Source of the DNA: JAFNAG01 sp963739235 | GTDB taxonomy: Bacteria > Acidobacteriota > UBA6911 | NCBI GenBank assembly: GCA_963739235.1 | Contig: CAVTZY010000017.1 | Coordinates: forward strand, 62,001 to 126,000 | Reading direction: 5' to 3' | DNA length: 64,000 nt | Position numbers and translations under genes: made by a program | The notes under the pieces: model-generated | Database searches by the model: none | Told to the model about the DNA's origin: nothing | Seen by the model: the letters and a program-made list of their open reading frames with translations, nothing else | Shown: piece by piece, positions 17,686 to 27,421 of the stretch | Layout: each line of letters starts with the position of its first letter | How positions within the stretch are numbered: the first letter of the stretch is position 1

Positions 17686-18360
17686 TCACTTCCTGCGCGC
17701 ACCACTGTCTGCATTTTTTGAGTGCCTTGCCGAAGAGAAATTGAGGGCGGGGAAATGGCTCCGCAGGTTTGCAGCCAAAAGAGGATCATTATCCGCTCCA
17801 GCCGCTGCCTTCCTCAGATGATCATCGTATCCAGCCAGGTTCGGCCACGCGCTCACCTTGGCGGCGGCAAATTCCATTTCCGGGTCATTGCCACGTGCCT
17901 GCAGGGCTTGCAGAATGTAACTGTATCCACCGGGCTCAGTGGCTGCCGGGGTCGATTTGATTCCTTCCCCGGCCGCCTGTTTCATGGTTTCGAGCAAATA
18001 CCCATAATCGAACAGAGCCAAGGCGCGGCCGCTGCCTGTCAACGACCGAGCTCTCATGCGCTCGATCAGTTGCACCCTGATTCTATCATCTTTTGCCGTG
18101 TACAGGACCGCGCGGCGGATGGTTTCCATCCTGACGATCACCGGAGTGCTCTCGCCGAGCAAGGCGATTGTTTCGTCGGTTAGCAGTCTGGTGTCATAAT
18201 CACTTCTTGGAGCGCCAAATCCTGCATTAGCCACCCATGGAAGCGATTTTGCGTTCCCGATCTCATAGGGGAAACAGATCAGCGGCGCCCCGGCAGTTGC
18301 CAGGGGAACAACTATCAATACCAGGAGCGCCGCCACAAATTTGAAACTTTGTATTCTCAT
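17686..18360 (-). CDS. small exported protein of unknown function, downstream of the sigma/FecR gene
   Basis: 224 residues with a clear signal peptide (MRIQSFKFVAALLVLIVVPLATAGA). The ATG at 18360 is preceded by GGAGG. The mature part is mostly helical, with a TPR/HEAT-like feel: LTDETIALLGESTPVIVRMETIRRA, then ALALFDYGYLLETMKQAA. The tail is basic. No catalytic motif is visible. It follows the sigma-factor/FecR fusion on the same strand with about 155 bp between, and may be its regulatory target or partner. I do not recognise the family beyond resemblance to exported helical repeat proteins common in Acidobacteria. Confidence 0.65.
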   Translation of the reverse strand: MRIQSFKFVAALLVLIVVPLATAGAPLICFPYEIGNAKSLPWVANAGFGAPRSDYDTRLLTDETIALLGESTPVIVRMETIRRAVLYTAKDDRIRVQLIERMRARSLTGSGRALALFDYGYLLETMKQAAGEGIKSTPAATEPGGYSYILQALQARGNDPEMEFAAAKVSAWPNLAGYDDHLRKAAAGADNDPLLAANLRSHFPALNFSSARHSKNADSGARRK

Positions 18361-18514
18361 TCCTAATTTCCTCCCTACCCGAGTTTGTGTTCTGCATGCA
18401 AAGACGAAGGCGTGCCGTGATTTGTTAACAAGGGTGGTGTGCGGGGCGATGGCTACCATCATAAGCGCGAGGGCACCGAGCGATTGTGCTGTGAACAAAA
18501 GAATAGAGGTGAAG

Positions 18515-20140
18515 TTACTTGCGTTCCTGCCAGGGGCGCTCCCAGAGACGCCACCAGCCGGCATCACCCAAGCCGAGCGCGTCCCACCAGAGGTCGAGCA
18601 TGTGAGTGTCATCGAGGAGGATTCCCTGGCGAGTCACGCCTTGGGGCATGGGAGCCAGTTGTGCCAGCCGGTCGCAGATGCGGGCTTGATCGGCTCCAGC
18701 GGTGCGCGTCAGAAGATGCCAGAGAGTGAAGGCATCTTCTCTGCGCGCCTCGGATAGGACGATGTCCAGGGACGCTCCCGTGGCATCGGATCCCTCATCG
18801 ATCGCCGCCAGGGAGGTTTGCAGACGAGGGGGAGCATCTCCACGGAATGGAGTGCCCGGCCCAGCAGCCGGATAGGTCCGGCACATAGCTCCTGCGGGCA
18901 CGAAAGACTCCCGGTTCGCGTGTTTGAACGCAACCCATCCGAAGGTCACCTTCAGCAAACCGATCCCGTCGTCCGCCACCGCCAGAGTGTATGCGCAACC
19001 CAGATCCTCTGCCTCAGCGAAAGGTGTGTCGACAAAGAACCGGCGCGGTGGAGCCCAGATCGTAGCATGAAGGACTCCTCGCTGCAGCAACAGGCGGTGC
19101 TCCGAGGTCTGCGCTGCCACCAGCTTGAGGCGCGTATTCGGCTCGATGTCGACCTGCCCGACATATCCTACCAAGACCCTTGCGCGCGATGTCGCGTCCG
19201 TTTGCAGCCACTGGCCGATTTTCAGCCGTCCTCCGCCTCCCAGGCGGGAAACGCCAACCTGCGGCGATCCCGCGAGACTGACCACCTCGTAGGATGGAGC
19301 CCCGGCGAAATACCAAAACGCGCCGGCCACCGCGACAACCATACACGCCATTGCCAGCGCAAGCCGCCAGACCGACGGCAACCTGAAACGAGACTGCCGA
19401 ACGGGTTCTATGCTCAAATCGAATCCGGGCGCTGCGCCTTCGTATCGCAGCGGTGCAAGCACCTTCTCCAGTGCCTGGACTTCCGGATCGGGATCACCGG
19501 AGCCATCCCAAAGATAATCGTATTTCATGAGAGTCTCGCCCTCCCTGAACTTCTCTCGCAATTGCTTCATCCCGCGATGGAGGTTGACCCGGACTGAAGC
19601 CGGCGTCAAACCAGTACGCGCGGCGATTTCTTCGCCGGTCATGCCCTCCACCAACCGCAAAATCAGGGGCTCGCAGTACGCTTCCGGGAGGCTGCGAATG
19701 ATCGCGAGAACTGCGCCCGCGTCCCTCTCGTGTCCATTGCGCGCGGCGATCTCTTCGGAAAGCACTCCAGTTGCGCGTGCCCGGCGATGGTGGTCTCTTG
19801 CCCGGTTGCGAGCAATCATCGCTAACCAGGCAGGAAAGGCACCGTCCCGGCGCAGCGTGTGCAGCTGTCGCAAGGCGGTCAGAAAGACGTCTTGTACCAG
19901 ATCATCCGCGTCATGGCGAGGTACTCGAGCAAGCAGGATGCCATGAATCATGGGGGCAAACCTGGTATACAGCTGGCCGAAAGCGTTCCGGTCACCGAGC
20001 CGCGCAGCCGCAACGAGATCGATGTCGACCGCGATTCCTCTCGCCTCCGGCTCGCTTGCCGGCCGGCTCTGCCTGACACCCTGAAAAAGTCCGATAGCCG
20101 TCTCCACTTTAATCTCGCGATAGCAAAGACGCACGAGCAC
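18515..20140 (-). CDS. ECF sigma factor fused in frame to a FecR-like membrane domain
   Basis: Residues 1-204 are an ECF sigma-70: region 2 (FGQLYTRFAPMIHGILLAR...DDLVQDVFLTAL) and region 4 with its HTH (MTGEEIAARTGLTPASVRVNLHRGMKQLREKF). Without a stop the frame passes into MKYDYLWDGSGDPDPE at Met205, which looks like the normal start of a separate FecR-type protein. It continues through one transmembrane helix (about 255-275) and a FecR-like beta domain (YEVVSLAGSPQVG...). Two readings are possible: a real sigma-receptor fusion that tethers sigma to the membrane, or two genes whose stop was lost by mutation or consensus error. The exact start is uncertain (GTG at 20140; no strong ribosome site). 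It probably senses a surface or envelope signal. Confidence 0.75.
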   Translation of the reverse strand: MLVRLCYREIKVETAIGLFQGVRQSRPASEPEARGIAVDIDLVAAARLGDRNAFGQLYTRFAPMIHGILLARVPRHDADDLVQDVFLTALRQLHTLRRDGAFPAWLAMIARNRARDHHRRARATGVLSEEIAARNGHERDAGAVLAIIRSLPEAYCEPLILRLVEGMTGEEIAARTGLTPASVRVNLHRGMKQLREKFREGETLMKYDYLWDGSGDPDPEVQALEKVLAPLRYEGAAPGFDLSIEPVRQSRFRLPSVWRLALAMACMVVAVAGAFWYFAGAPSYEVVSLAGSPQVGVSRLGGGGRLKIGQWLQTDATSRARVLVGYVGQVDIEPNTRLKLVAAQTSEHRLLLQRGVLHATIWAPPRRFFVDTPFAEAEDLGCAYTLAVADDGIGLLKVTFGWVAFKHANRESFVPAGAMCRTYPAAGPGTPFRGDAPPRLQTSLAAIDEGSDATGASLDIVLSEARREDAFTLWHLLTRTAGADQARICDRLAQLAPMPQGVTRQGILLDDTHMLDLWWDALGLGDAGWWRLWERPWQERK

Positions 20141-20508
20141 GAGCCAATGTTAACGCAACCAGGCAAATCTGCAAGATTGGGCCTTAAATGGTCGAACCCA
20201 TCGCGTTCGGTTCGCCAGATCCCGAGCGGCGAGTTTCCTGTTTTGTCGCAGGCGGCCGCTGTCGGCCGGGATGGCAGTGAACGATTTTTCGGCAATGGGT
20301 GCCGGGCAGGCCGCAGTGTCCTTAATGGAGAACGGGAACGTGGACCGTTGGTCCAATCCGGCTGCTAATGATGTTTTGTTCTTTTTGCGAAGGGGTATCC
20401 GACCGTGTTAGCATCCCGCAACCCGGCAACGAGGTCATTTTGCCTCGATACCCTTAGATCGGACCTGCGGGTGTACGGGAGCAACATCTGGACAAGGCGG
20501 AATTCAAC

Positions 20509-21426
20509 ATGATAAGGATCAAGACTCTCCATGTCCTGATCATATCGGGGCTCCTGCTCCTATCTGCAGCGTCCCGGCCTGCCCGCGCTCGGGAGGACCC
20601 ACAGCATCGATCTGGCTCCTTCCAGCTCTCCGGAGCGAAGCCGGCTGACGCAACAGGGTTTTCGAATCTGTCCGCTTTCTCGATGGTCCCGAAGTTCGGA
20701 AGCCCAACGTCGGGAATTGTTCCGGGCGGGCTCAAGACCAAGATCTCGTCTGACCGGACATCCTGGCTCGGAGAGCAGGCTGCGCCCGCCACCCAGACAG
20801 GCAACCAGCAAGCGCCTCGTTTCCGCGATTTCGGCCGCGCTCTCGGCTACAACTTCACCAATGGGCTGTTTTCGCGCAAAAACCTGAAGCCGCTGCTCAT
20901 TGGCTCCGCGGCGACACTGGCCTTTGTCCCATTCGACCGGAGAATAAGTGACGCGGCCCGCGGCGATTTCTCCGAGCTCGGCAAATCAGGGCAAGTCATC
21001 GGCTCGCCCACCGCCCTTACCTCACTTACCGGCGGGCTGTTGGTCGCTGTCCCAATGACGAAAAGCGTGCGCTATCGCTCATTTGTTTTTTCGGAAACTC
21101 AGGCCTTGGCTCTCGCCAACGCCCAGGTGTTCGCGCTGAAACTTATTTTCCGCAGGACTCGACCCGACGCATCCAATAACAACTCCTTTCCATCGGCACA
21201 TGCGGCCAACATCTTTGCGCTCGCGACTGTGACCAGCCATTACTACGGCAAGAAGGTCGGAATTCCACTCTACATCGTCGCGTGCCTGGTTGCTGCTTCG
21301 CGGGTCGAGAGAGGCAGTCATTTCCCCAGCGACGTGATCTTCGGCGCGATGTTGGGGTACATTTCCGGCAGGACCGCAATCCGGGGCACAGAGCACATCA
21401 TCCGCGTCGGCCACAAAGGCCCTTGA
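20509..21426 (+). CDS. PAP2-family membrane-associated phosphatase
   Basis: 305 residues with a signal peptide (MIRIKTLHVLIISGLLLLSAASRPARA) and the three PAP2 motifs: KLIFRRTRP, SFPSAHAAN and SRVERGSHFPSD. The catalytic histidines and arginines are all present. It probably acts on a lipid phosphate such as undecaprenyl pyrophosphate or phosphatidic acid in the cell envelope. The ribosome site AAGGCGG precedes the ATG. A 100-residue N-terminal region before the PAP2 core has no recognised domain. The 348 bp upstream hold no gene; a short CGAGG/CCTCG hairpin lies near 20430. Confidence 0.9.
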   Translation: MIRIKTLHVLIISGLLLLSAASRPARAREDPQHRSGSFQLSGAKPADATGFSNLSAFSMVPKFGSPTSGIVPGGLKTKISSDRTSWLGEQAAPATQTGNQQAPRFRDFGRALGYNFTNGLFSRKNLKPLLIGSAATLAFVPFDRRISDAARGDFSELGKSGQVIGSPTALTSLTGGLLVAVPMTKSVRYRSFVFSETQALALANAQVFALKLIFRRTRPDASNNNSFPSAHAANIFALATVTSHYYGKKVGIPLYIVACLVAASRVERGSHFPSDVIFGAMLGYISGRTAIRGTEHIIRVGHKGP

Positions 21427-21533
21427 TCCGTCACCCTGTAATCGCCCTCAATGGGAAGTGACCACGCGAAAAGATTGATCTGCCAGAGGAGTGCATCGTT
21501 GGATGAGGGCCAGGGATGCCTTGGGTTCAGGTA

Positions 21534-22664
21534 TTATGCAAGTTCTTCAGCCACTTCCAGCCGCTCGAATAAGTTGGTGTATGCTTGCACCGTTCGGACA
21601 ATGTTGAATCGTTCCGCAACATCCCGCGCTGCCTGCTGTCCAAGCAAATGCGCCTCCGCTCGTCTCTCCATGAGCCTTGCCAGACCATCCGCGAGAGCAG
21701 CCGGATTGTCCGCAGGCACCACCCATCCATTAGCCTGATCGGATACAATATCCTCGATCCCCGGGGCCGCAGTGACCAGGCAGGGGAGTCCTCTAGCCAT
21801 GGCTTCGAGCAGGGCGACAGGCAGGCCTTCCCATCGTGACGGCATCACATATGCATCCGCGCCGCGAAGCCAGTGGCGCGCCTGGGGCACCCAGCCGCGA
21901 AGTTCGACCCTCATTCCCCCCGGCGCGGCTTTCTGAATTAATTCCTCGATCTCGGCGCGCTGATCCCCTTCGCCGAAGATCAGGGCGCGCATCCCGGCGC
22001 CGCGCTCGCCAAGGCCGGTTGCCGCGTGAACGAGTGTGTCGATACCTTTTTGCTTCTTAAGCAATGAGAGCGCGATAATCACGAAATCACCGGGATCCAC
22101 GGCGAGCATTCTCCTCGCCTCGTCGCGGGACGCATCCAGACTCAATTGGTTTAGGTCCAGACCATTGGGGATGACCTCGACCGACCGGACGCCGGCGCGC
22201 CGCGCATCTGCTGCCACTGCAGCCGACACCGCCACAACACAGGCTGCGAGCGGCACCGTTGTTCGATCCATGGCACGACCAATCCATGCGGCGAGGGGAG
22301 AAAACTCTGCCCGATACATGCGGGAGTGGACATTCTGCATAGTTGTGACCACGGGGATTTTGAATCGGGCTCCGGCCGCACGTCCAATCCAATCGGCCCG
22401 GGAAAGCTGAGTGTGGATGACATGGGGGCGCCAGGCGTGTAGGATCCGCGCCAGGTGCAACCAGGCAGCAACCGTGGACGCCCGTCTTCCCTTGCCCAAC
22501 ACCTGCACCTCAGGCAGGATTTCAGCTTCGGGCGTGGAGCGGAGCACGCAGAGCTTCGCCTGCCAGGACCGATCCGGATGATTCAGCAGCGCCAATAGCG
22601 CACGGGAGGCCCCATCGCCGGAAATCGCCGTCGTTACGTGCAGCACGCGTAGCGCTTTGTTCAT
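21534..22664 (-). CDS. GT4-family glycosyltransferase
   Basis: 376 residues with the two-Rossmann GT-B fold of family 4. The N-terminal domain starts RVLHVTTAISGDGASRALL. The C-terminal donor domain has VIPNGLD, LKKQKGIDTLV and the E-x7-E motif WEGLPVALLEAMARGLP. It probably transfers a nucleotide-sugar unit to a lipid-linked or surface glycan in the cytoplasm. The ATG overlaps the stop of the phosphodiesterase gene (ATGA), so it is the last member of a four-gene operon. Donor and acceptor cannot be deduced. Confidence 0.9.
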   Translation of the reverse strand: MNKALRVLHVTTAISGDGASRALLALLNHPDRSWQAKLCVLRSTPEAEILPEVQVLGKGRRASTVAAWLHLARILHAWRPHVIHTQLSRADWIGRAAGARFKIPVVTTMQNVHSRMYRAEFSPLAAWIGRAMDRTTVPLAACVVAVSAAVAADARRAGVRSVEVIPNGLDLNQLSLDASRDEARRMLAVDPGDFVIIALSLLKKQKGIDTLVHAATGLGERGAGMRALIFGEGDQRAEIEELIQKAAPGGMRVELRGWVPQARHWLRGADAYVMPSRWEGLPVALLEAMARGLPCLVTAAPGIEDIVSDQANGWVVPADNPAALADGLARLMERRAEAHLLGQQAARDVAERFNIVRTVQAYTNLFERLEVAEELA

Positions 22665-24137
22665 GGCAGTCTGGATCTTCCCTGCATCGTGGGCGGCGGC
22701 GGCACGGCCATTGCGCCCAGAATCGTGGGCGCAACGTCCATCATTTCCATCATGGGACCCATTTTACCCGCCGGAACTCCCGGCCCTTTAATCACAAATA
22801 TTCCCTCCCTTGCATGGTAGCCGAGATAGGGATATTCCCACTGCATCGTGTTGGATTCGAACACGTGATCCGTAAGCTGGGTCCGTGCATCATAATCCGG
22901 ATGGAGTTCCGCTACCAAGTCGGGGAACCGTTCCAGGTGCGGTCCGGCAAAGAGACTCCTCTTTTCGCCAGAGCTGGCCGCAGATTGCAACTCCCGTCGC
23001 GGGGTCCACAAGCGCTCGAAGCCGCGCGGCAGCATCGTCGAGCAAGGCATCGGTCTCCGGCCCGGGTGGGACAACGCCCTCACTCTGGCGCCCCGACCGG
23101 TTCACCTCGATTCCTACGAGCGGGTAAAAGAAACTCATCCCATAGGCAACCGAGCGCCGCCAGTTCATAAAAGCGGCATTATGGGTGAGATCGGATACCC
23201 GGCCGCGCAAGCGCCCGCGGATGACCGGGGCCAGCCACTGGTTGAGACGCCTGCGCTTCGCCCACTGCACAGCGCGATTCGTCCATTGCACCAGGGGTTC
23301 GCGCCTTGCGGATCGCAGCGCAAGCCACCCCTGTTCCATGAGCCAGCGATTGACGCCAAACACGCGGCTCGGCGCGGGCCCGCCTCCATGATCGGAGTGG
23401 ACAATCACGAGGTCATCCGGTTCGACGGCGCGCAGCAGGCGTTCGAGGGCGCGGTCAACCCGTTCATAGATGGGAAACATGGCCTCCCTGGTTTCTGCCT
23501 GGTCGGGTGTCCAGAAAAAGTGGTGAGCGATATCGGGCGCAGCGAAGCAGGAAAATACCGCGTCATAACGCCGGCTTTTCCAGCAATCGAGCGTATATTC
23601 CTCGATGCGATCCACGTGGAAATGAAGCCATGCCTGAATGTCCTCCCTCGCCTCGTAGCGCAGAGACGTTAGCGGCTTGAGGGAAAATGGAGGCAGAGAT
23701 GCGGCCAGCTCCTGCGGCCACGTAGTGGGCCGCATTTCATCCGGCAATGGGAATCCGCTGATCATGATGCCGTTCACCGAAAAGGCCGGCCAGGTCATCG
23801 GTAGAGCGATGCAGGCGATTTTCCGGCCCTGGCGGCTCAGCGCCGCGAAGGTGGTGCGTTCTGCGTAATCGCCGGACGAGGCTATGTTGCCCGTGGATAT
23901 GTGGTATTGACTGGCATCCAATTGGATATAGTCGATCACACCATGAGCGCCGATGGGCTCGCCGGTGAACATGGTGACCCAGGCACCTGCAGCCACGGGC
24001 AAGGGCGATCGCAGAACCGATGCGGATCCTTCGCCGCGGAGTCGCGCCAGTGCGGGAAGACGCCCTGCAGCAAGCAACGGATCGAGGTAATAGGGCCCCG
24101 CACCGTGGAGGATGATCGTGAGAAGGCGCTTACGCAT
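22661..24137 (-). pseudogene. alkaline-phosphatase-superfamily phosphodiesterase/nucleotide pyrophosphatase, frameshifted
   Basis: One gene in two frames. From ATG 24137 about 385 codons read through the type I phosphodiesterase fold (GAWVTMFTGEPIGAHGVIDY, FAAPDIAHHFFW, VIVHSDHGGGPAPSRVFGVN). Near 22975 the frame breaks, and the remaining 105 codons (GEKRSLFAGPHLERFPDLVAEL... through DVAPTILGAMAVPPP) continue in another frame to a stop at 22661. Both halves are well conserved, so the lesion is recent or is a base-calling error. The start overlaps the upstream GT4 stop and the end overlaps the next start. Such enzymes are often found in polysaccharide clusters, where they may transfer or remove phospho-groups. 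Confidence 0.85.
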
Positions 24138-25263
24138 CCGCACCCCTTTTCCCGGCGCCCGCCCGGGAAGAGTCTGCCCACAACCTGCGGCAGAGCTCAT
24201 CATAGATTTCGGCTGTGTGTGTGATATCGAAGGACTGCAGGCGTTGTCTTGCGCATGCCACGAGCCGCGACGGTAAGCCGGGCTCCAAAAGCACGCGCTC
24301 AATCGCCGATGCGAGTGCCGCAGGATCATTGGGCGGCACAAGCAGCCCGCTTCGTTCCTGCTCGATCATTTCGGGGATGCCGCCAGTATCGGAAGCAACA
24401 ACCGGCACGCCGCAGGCGAAGGCTTCGAGCACCACAATGCCCTGGGGTTCGATAATCGATGGGAATACAAAGACATCGGCCTCCTCCCACACCTGTGTAT
24501 CAGGCCAAACGGTACCCCGGAACTCGACCTGACCGTCGATTCCCAGGGAGCGGGCAAGGCTTGCCAGGCTGGCCATGCATGGGCCGTCACCGACAATCAC
24601 AAGTCTGACTTCCAAGCCCCTCGACCGTAGCACGGCGGTTGCGCGCATCAGGACATCCTGCCCCTTGCGAGGCACCAGGCGCCCGATGGTGAGTAAGGTA
24701 CGGCCCCGATCGCCGGTACATTTCCGGACATTTTGATAACGCTCCTTTGGAACGCCGCAGTGAATCGTGGAGATGAGCGTCGGATCGATGCCGAAGGTCT
24801 GTACCGTGAATAGCGCGACACTGGACGACCCTGCCACGACGCGCGTGGCCAGAGGGAGGAGGCGCTTGATTGCCGTCATGCGCAGGAATGACTCGGGATA
24901 ATTCTGGTACAGCAGGGCCACTCGAACCGCAACGCCCGCCAGTGCCGCGGCAGGCAGGCCCCAGATCACGCCTGCCTCACCGTGCGCCAGGAAAACATCC
25001 GGGCAGAACCTGCGCAACGAAGCAGCGAGGCGCGCAACGGTCCAGCCGCCCATCCGTGTTCTCTTGTTCAGCGCGGTTACCGGAACTGAGGCCGCCTGCA
25101 ATTGGGCCGCCAGCGGCCCTGCGGGACCGATGCACCAGACATGCTGGTCGAGTCCGCGGCCAGCCAAAGCTTCGCCGAGGTCAGCAAGGAACTGCTCTCC
25201 GCCACCGACATTCAAATGATAAATGACATGAGCCAATCGTACGCGACGGGAACAGTGTTGCAT
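24130..25263 (-). CDS. GT4-family glycosyltransferase
   Basis: 377 residues, GT-B fold. N-terminal domain: RLAHVIYHLNVGGGEQFLADLGEAL. C-terminal domain: TIGRLVPRKGQDVLMRA, DVFVFPSIIEPQGIVVLEAFACGVPVVAS, with both glutamates of the retaining GT4 motif. The ATG at 25263 shares bases with the TAA of the GT2 gene, and its own stop overlaps the phosphodiesterase start by eight bases, so translation is coupled along the operon. Likely works on an exported glycan or glycolipid. Confidence 0.9.
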   Translation of the reverse strand: MQHCSRRVRLAHVIYHLNVGGGEQFLADLGEALAGRGLDQHVWCIGPAGPLAAQLQAASVPVTALNKRTRMGGWTVARLAASLRRFCPDVFLAHGEAGVIWGLPAAALAGVAVRVALLYQNYPESFLRMTAIKRLLPLATRVVAGSSSVALFTVQTFGIDPTLISTIHCGVPKERYQNVRKCTGDRGRTLLTIGRLVPRKGQDVLMRATAVLRSRGLEVRLVIVGDGPCMASLASLARSLGIDGQVEFRGTVWPDTQVWEEADVFVFPSIIEPQGIVVLEAFACGVPVVASDTGGIPEMIEQERSGLLVPPNDPAALASAIERVLLEPGLPSRLVACARQRLQSFDITHTAEIYDELCRRLWADSSRAGAGKRGADA

Positions 25264-26153
25264 TATCGGCCGCCGGTTGAGCCTGCACGGCGACTCCCCT
25301 TCCATCGATGATAGAGTTGAAGGACATGCCGGCGCGCAAAAAGGATCAGGCGTGCGATCGGCCGCATCGGATGCCATTTCTGTGGAGCCCCGTAAGTATT
25401 GTAATAAATCAGCGCGCTCTCGTGGAAACAACGCAGCGCCAGCAATGGAACATGCCGGCTCGAACGCCCTTCCATATGGATTACTTCGGCCGCAGGTACA
25501 TATCCTATGTCCCAGCCGGCGATCCGGAGGCGCCGGCAGAAGTCAGCATCCTCAAAATACAGGAAGAAACGTTCGTCAAAACCGACGACCTGGTCAAAGG
25601 CGCGCTTGCGGATAAACTGGCAGGTTCCCGACACCCAATCGACGCGCACTACACTCTTCCCCGTGTTGATGGCAAGGGCATCGAGCACCTCCCGCTGCGC
25701 TAAGTGAAACGAGGGGGAGATCCGGCGCAGCCATGAGCGGCGGCCGAGGATGCCGGTAAGTAGAGTCGGGTCACGGCGCGCGCTTCCTTGCAGCGTGCCG
25801 TCCGGATTGAGCACGCGCGGACCGACAAGCCCTAGAACCGGGTCCGCCTCAAGCGCGTCTAGTAGACGGGCCATGCAGCCGGGAATGAGGCTGGCGTCGG
25901 GATTGATTACCAACAGCAACGGTGCGCGGATCTTCCGCGCGCCCTGGTTCACTGCGCGGGCGAAGCCGACATTGCTGGTGTTCCGGATCAGCTCCACCTG
26001 CGGTCCTGCCTCGCCCTGTTGCAGCCCGCAAACTGAGTTGTCGACGACCACGATCTGGCAGGTAATGTGGTTGAGATCTGCCTCGATAGAAGAGAGGCAT
26101 GTGCGGAGAACCTCCGGATCCGCGTAATGAACGACAACAACTCCCAAATCCAT
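25263..26153 (-). CDS. GT2-family glycosyltransferase (rhamnosyltransferase-like)
   Basis: 296 residues of the GT-A family 2 type. VVVVHYADPEVLRTCLSSIE starts the nucleotide-binding domain. VVDNS, NVGFARAVNQG and LLVINPDASL (DxD-like) are in order, then GTCQFIRKRAFDQVVGFDERFFLYFEDADFCRRLR, the acceptor-side motif typical of WbbL-like rhamnosyltransferases. The ATG at 26153 follows GAGAGGGA; an in-frame start 25 codons upstream has no support. First gene of the glycan operon. Sugar identity is uncertain. Confidence 0.9.
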   Translation of the reverse strand: MDLGVVVVHYADPEVLRTCLSSIEADLNHITCQIVVVDNSVCGLQQGEAGPQVELIRNTSNVGFARAVNQGARKIRAPLLLVINPDASLIPGCMARLLDALEADPVLGLVGPRVLNPDGTLQGSARRDPTLLTGILGRRSWLRRISPSFHLAQREVLDALAINTGKSVVRVDWVSGTCQFIRKRAFDQVVGFDERFFLYFEDADFCRRLRIAGWDIGYVPAAEVIHMEGRSSRHVPLLALRCFHESALIYYNTYGAPQKWHPMRPIARLILFARRHVLQLYHRWKGSRRAGSTGGR

Positions 26154-26672
26154 GCCTGTCCCTCTCGTGCCGGTTGAAAACTTCAGGATTCGGCACTCCA
26201 GACTGCCGCACGCCGCCTGGAAATGCAATCAAGGATTTTGTCCTCCGGATACGGCGACCCCTATCCCACGCTCGTTTCCAACCCACGGCCCAACTTCCAA
26301 TATCGAGTCCGCGTGAACTCTCCTATTCTCCGTGGGCTTCTCGTCCGGGAGAATCCTGGATTTGGATACTCTTCTGATTCGGGAAAGGTAGATGCCTGGG
26401 CTCACGCACAAAGCCAGGACAAGTTTCATGAGAAGCTCCCCGTTCGGATTCTCGCGTCTCATATCTGGCTCAACACCTGGGAGGCACATGCCGCGTGTTC
26501 GATCCATCCTCAGCACGAGGCCAGCACCTGTTTGCGATCCGCAAGCCTTTCGGAATACGTCTGTGTTTCACATCCACACACCTCTGGAATATAATTGGAC
26601 AGGCGGCATTAGCCGTCATACGCTGTCTCCACATTTTATGGCCTGCAAGTGATCGCGTTTGGGGGATTTCCT
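26154..26672. other. 519-bp spacer without a supported gene
   Basis: Short open frames exist on both strands but none has a ribosome site plus recognisable sequence. A TATAAT at 26590-26595 with TTTCAC 17 bases upstream could be a promoter reading toward the small ORF and STAS gene on the plus strand. Confidence 0.4.
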
Positions 26673-26819
26673 ATGAATGAGCCGCCAGGCCGACAACGGA
26701 CAAGTTCCTCTAAAGCGGTAGCCGCCGGGGCAAATAAAGCACCAATCTGGCATCTTGCGAGGTTGGAATCATCGGCAGTTGATTCCGTTCAGTCTCGCAA
26801 ACAAAGGACGGAGAAATGA
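26673..26819 (+). CDS. possible 48-residue leader ORF before the STAS gene
   Basis: An ATG after GGGGG (eight-base spacing) opens a 48-codon frame rich in serine, arginine and lysine. It ends with TGA one base before the STAS start codon. The tight junction suggests coupling, but the peptide resembles nothing I recognise and may be chance. Confidence 0.25.
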   Translation: MNEPPGRQRTSSSKAVAAGANKAPIWHLARLESSAVDSVQSRKQRTEK

Positions 26820-26820
26820 A

Positions 26821-27162
26821 ATGATAGCCATCACCACGCGTACTGTCGGCAATTGTGTCATCTTGGATTGCAGCGGCAAACTCACAGTGGGCCCCGCGGT
26901 GACGACGCTTCGCGATGCCGTGCGTGCGGCAGTCAAGGGCGGCCATAGCAGGGTTGTGCTGAACCTGAAAGAAGTGGAATACTCAGACAGCTGCGGGATC
27001 GGCGAATTGGTAAGCAGCATGACGCACGTCCAAAGCCAGGGAGGCCAGCTGGTCCTGCTAAATCTGACCAGATACACTGAGCACATGCTTACGATAACAA
27101 AACTCCTCCCGGTGTTTGAGGTTTATAGCGAAGAGGGATCAGCTCTCGCCGGTCGCCGGTGA
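26821..27162 (+). CDS. STAS-domain anti-anti-sigma factor (SpoIIAA/RsbV-like)
   Basis: 113 residues covering one STAS domain: TTRTVGNCVILDCSGKLTVGPAV at the N-terminus, then VVLNLKEVEYSDSCGIGELVSS. Ser57 in DSCGI is at the position phosphorylated by the partner anti-sigma kinase in known family members. No kinase, phosphatase or sigma factor gene lies next to it. Start ATG at 26821. In such systems the unphosphorylated protein releases a sigma factor, or works in a partner-switching phospho-relay. Confidence 0.9.
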   Translation: MIAITTRTVGNCVILDCSGKLTVGPAVTTLRDAVRAAVKGGHSRVVLNLKEVEYSDSCGIGELVSSMTHVQSQGGQLVLLNLTRYTEHMLTITKLLPVFEVYSEEGSALAGRR

Positions 27163-27200
27163 CTTCCGTTTTAATTGAGCAATTCCGGACGGATGGATCG

Positions 27201-27398
27201 TCAAAATGAGAGCATGGCGCACTCCTCATAGAGAACGGAGGCTTGACGCCCGAGGTAGAGGGCCAGCTGTTTGCGTAGGAAGAGGTTCTCTTTGGCAAGA
27301 GCCGATCTGGATTGCAGGAGATTGCAGAAGAAGCGGACCGATTCCAAGCTGAGGTGATAGAGATTTAATCCTGCATGTAAAAGGCATTTAAGCAACAT
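27201..27398 (-). pseudogene. N-terminal remnant of an integrase-core transposase
   Basis: A 65-codon frame whose segment SRSALAKENLFLRKQLALY matches the N-terminus of a common acidobacterial/proteobacterial rve-type transposase. The catalytic core is missing and the frame ends after 20 unrelated codons. It is left over from an insertion sequence between the STAS gene and the 85-bp palindrome. Confidence 0.6.
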
Positions 27399-27421
27399 GG
27401 GAGCAGAGTCCCCTAGAGAGT

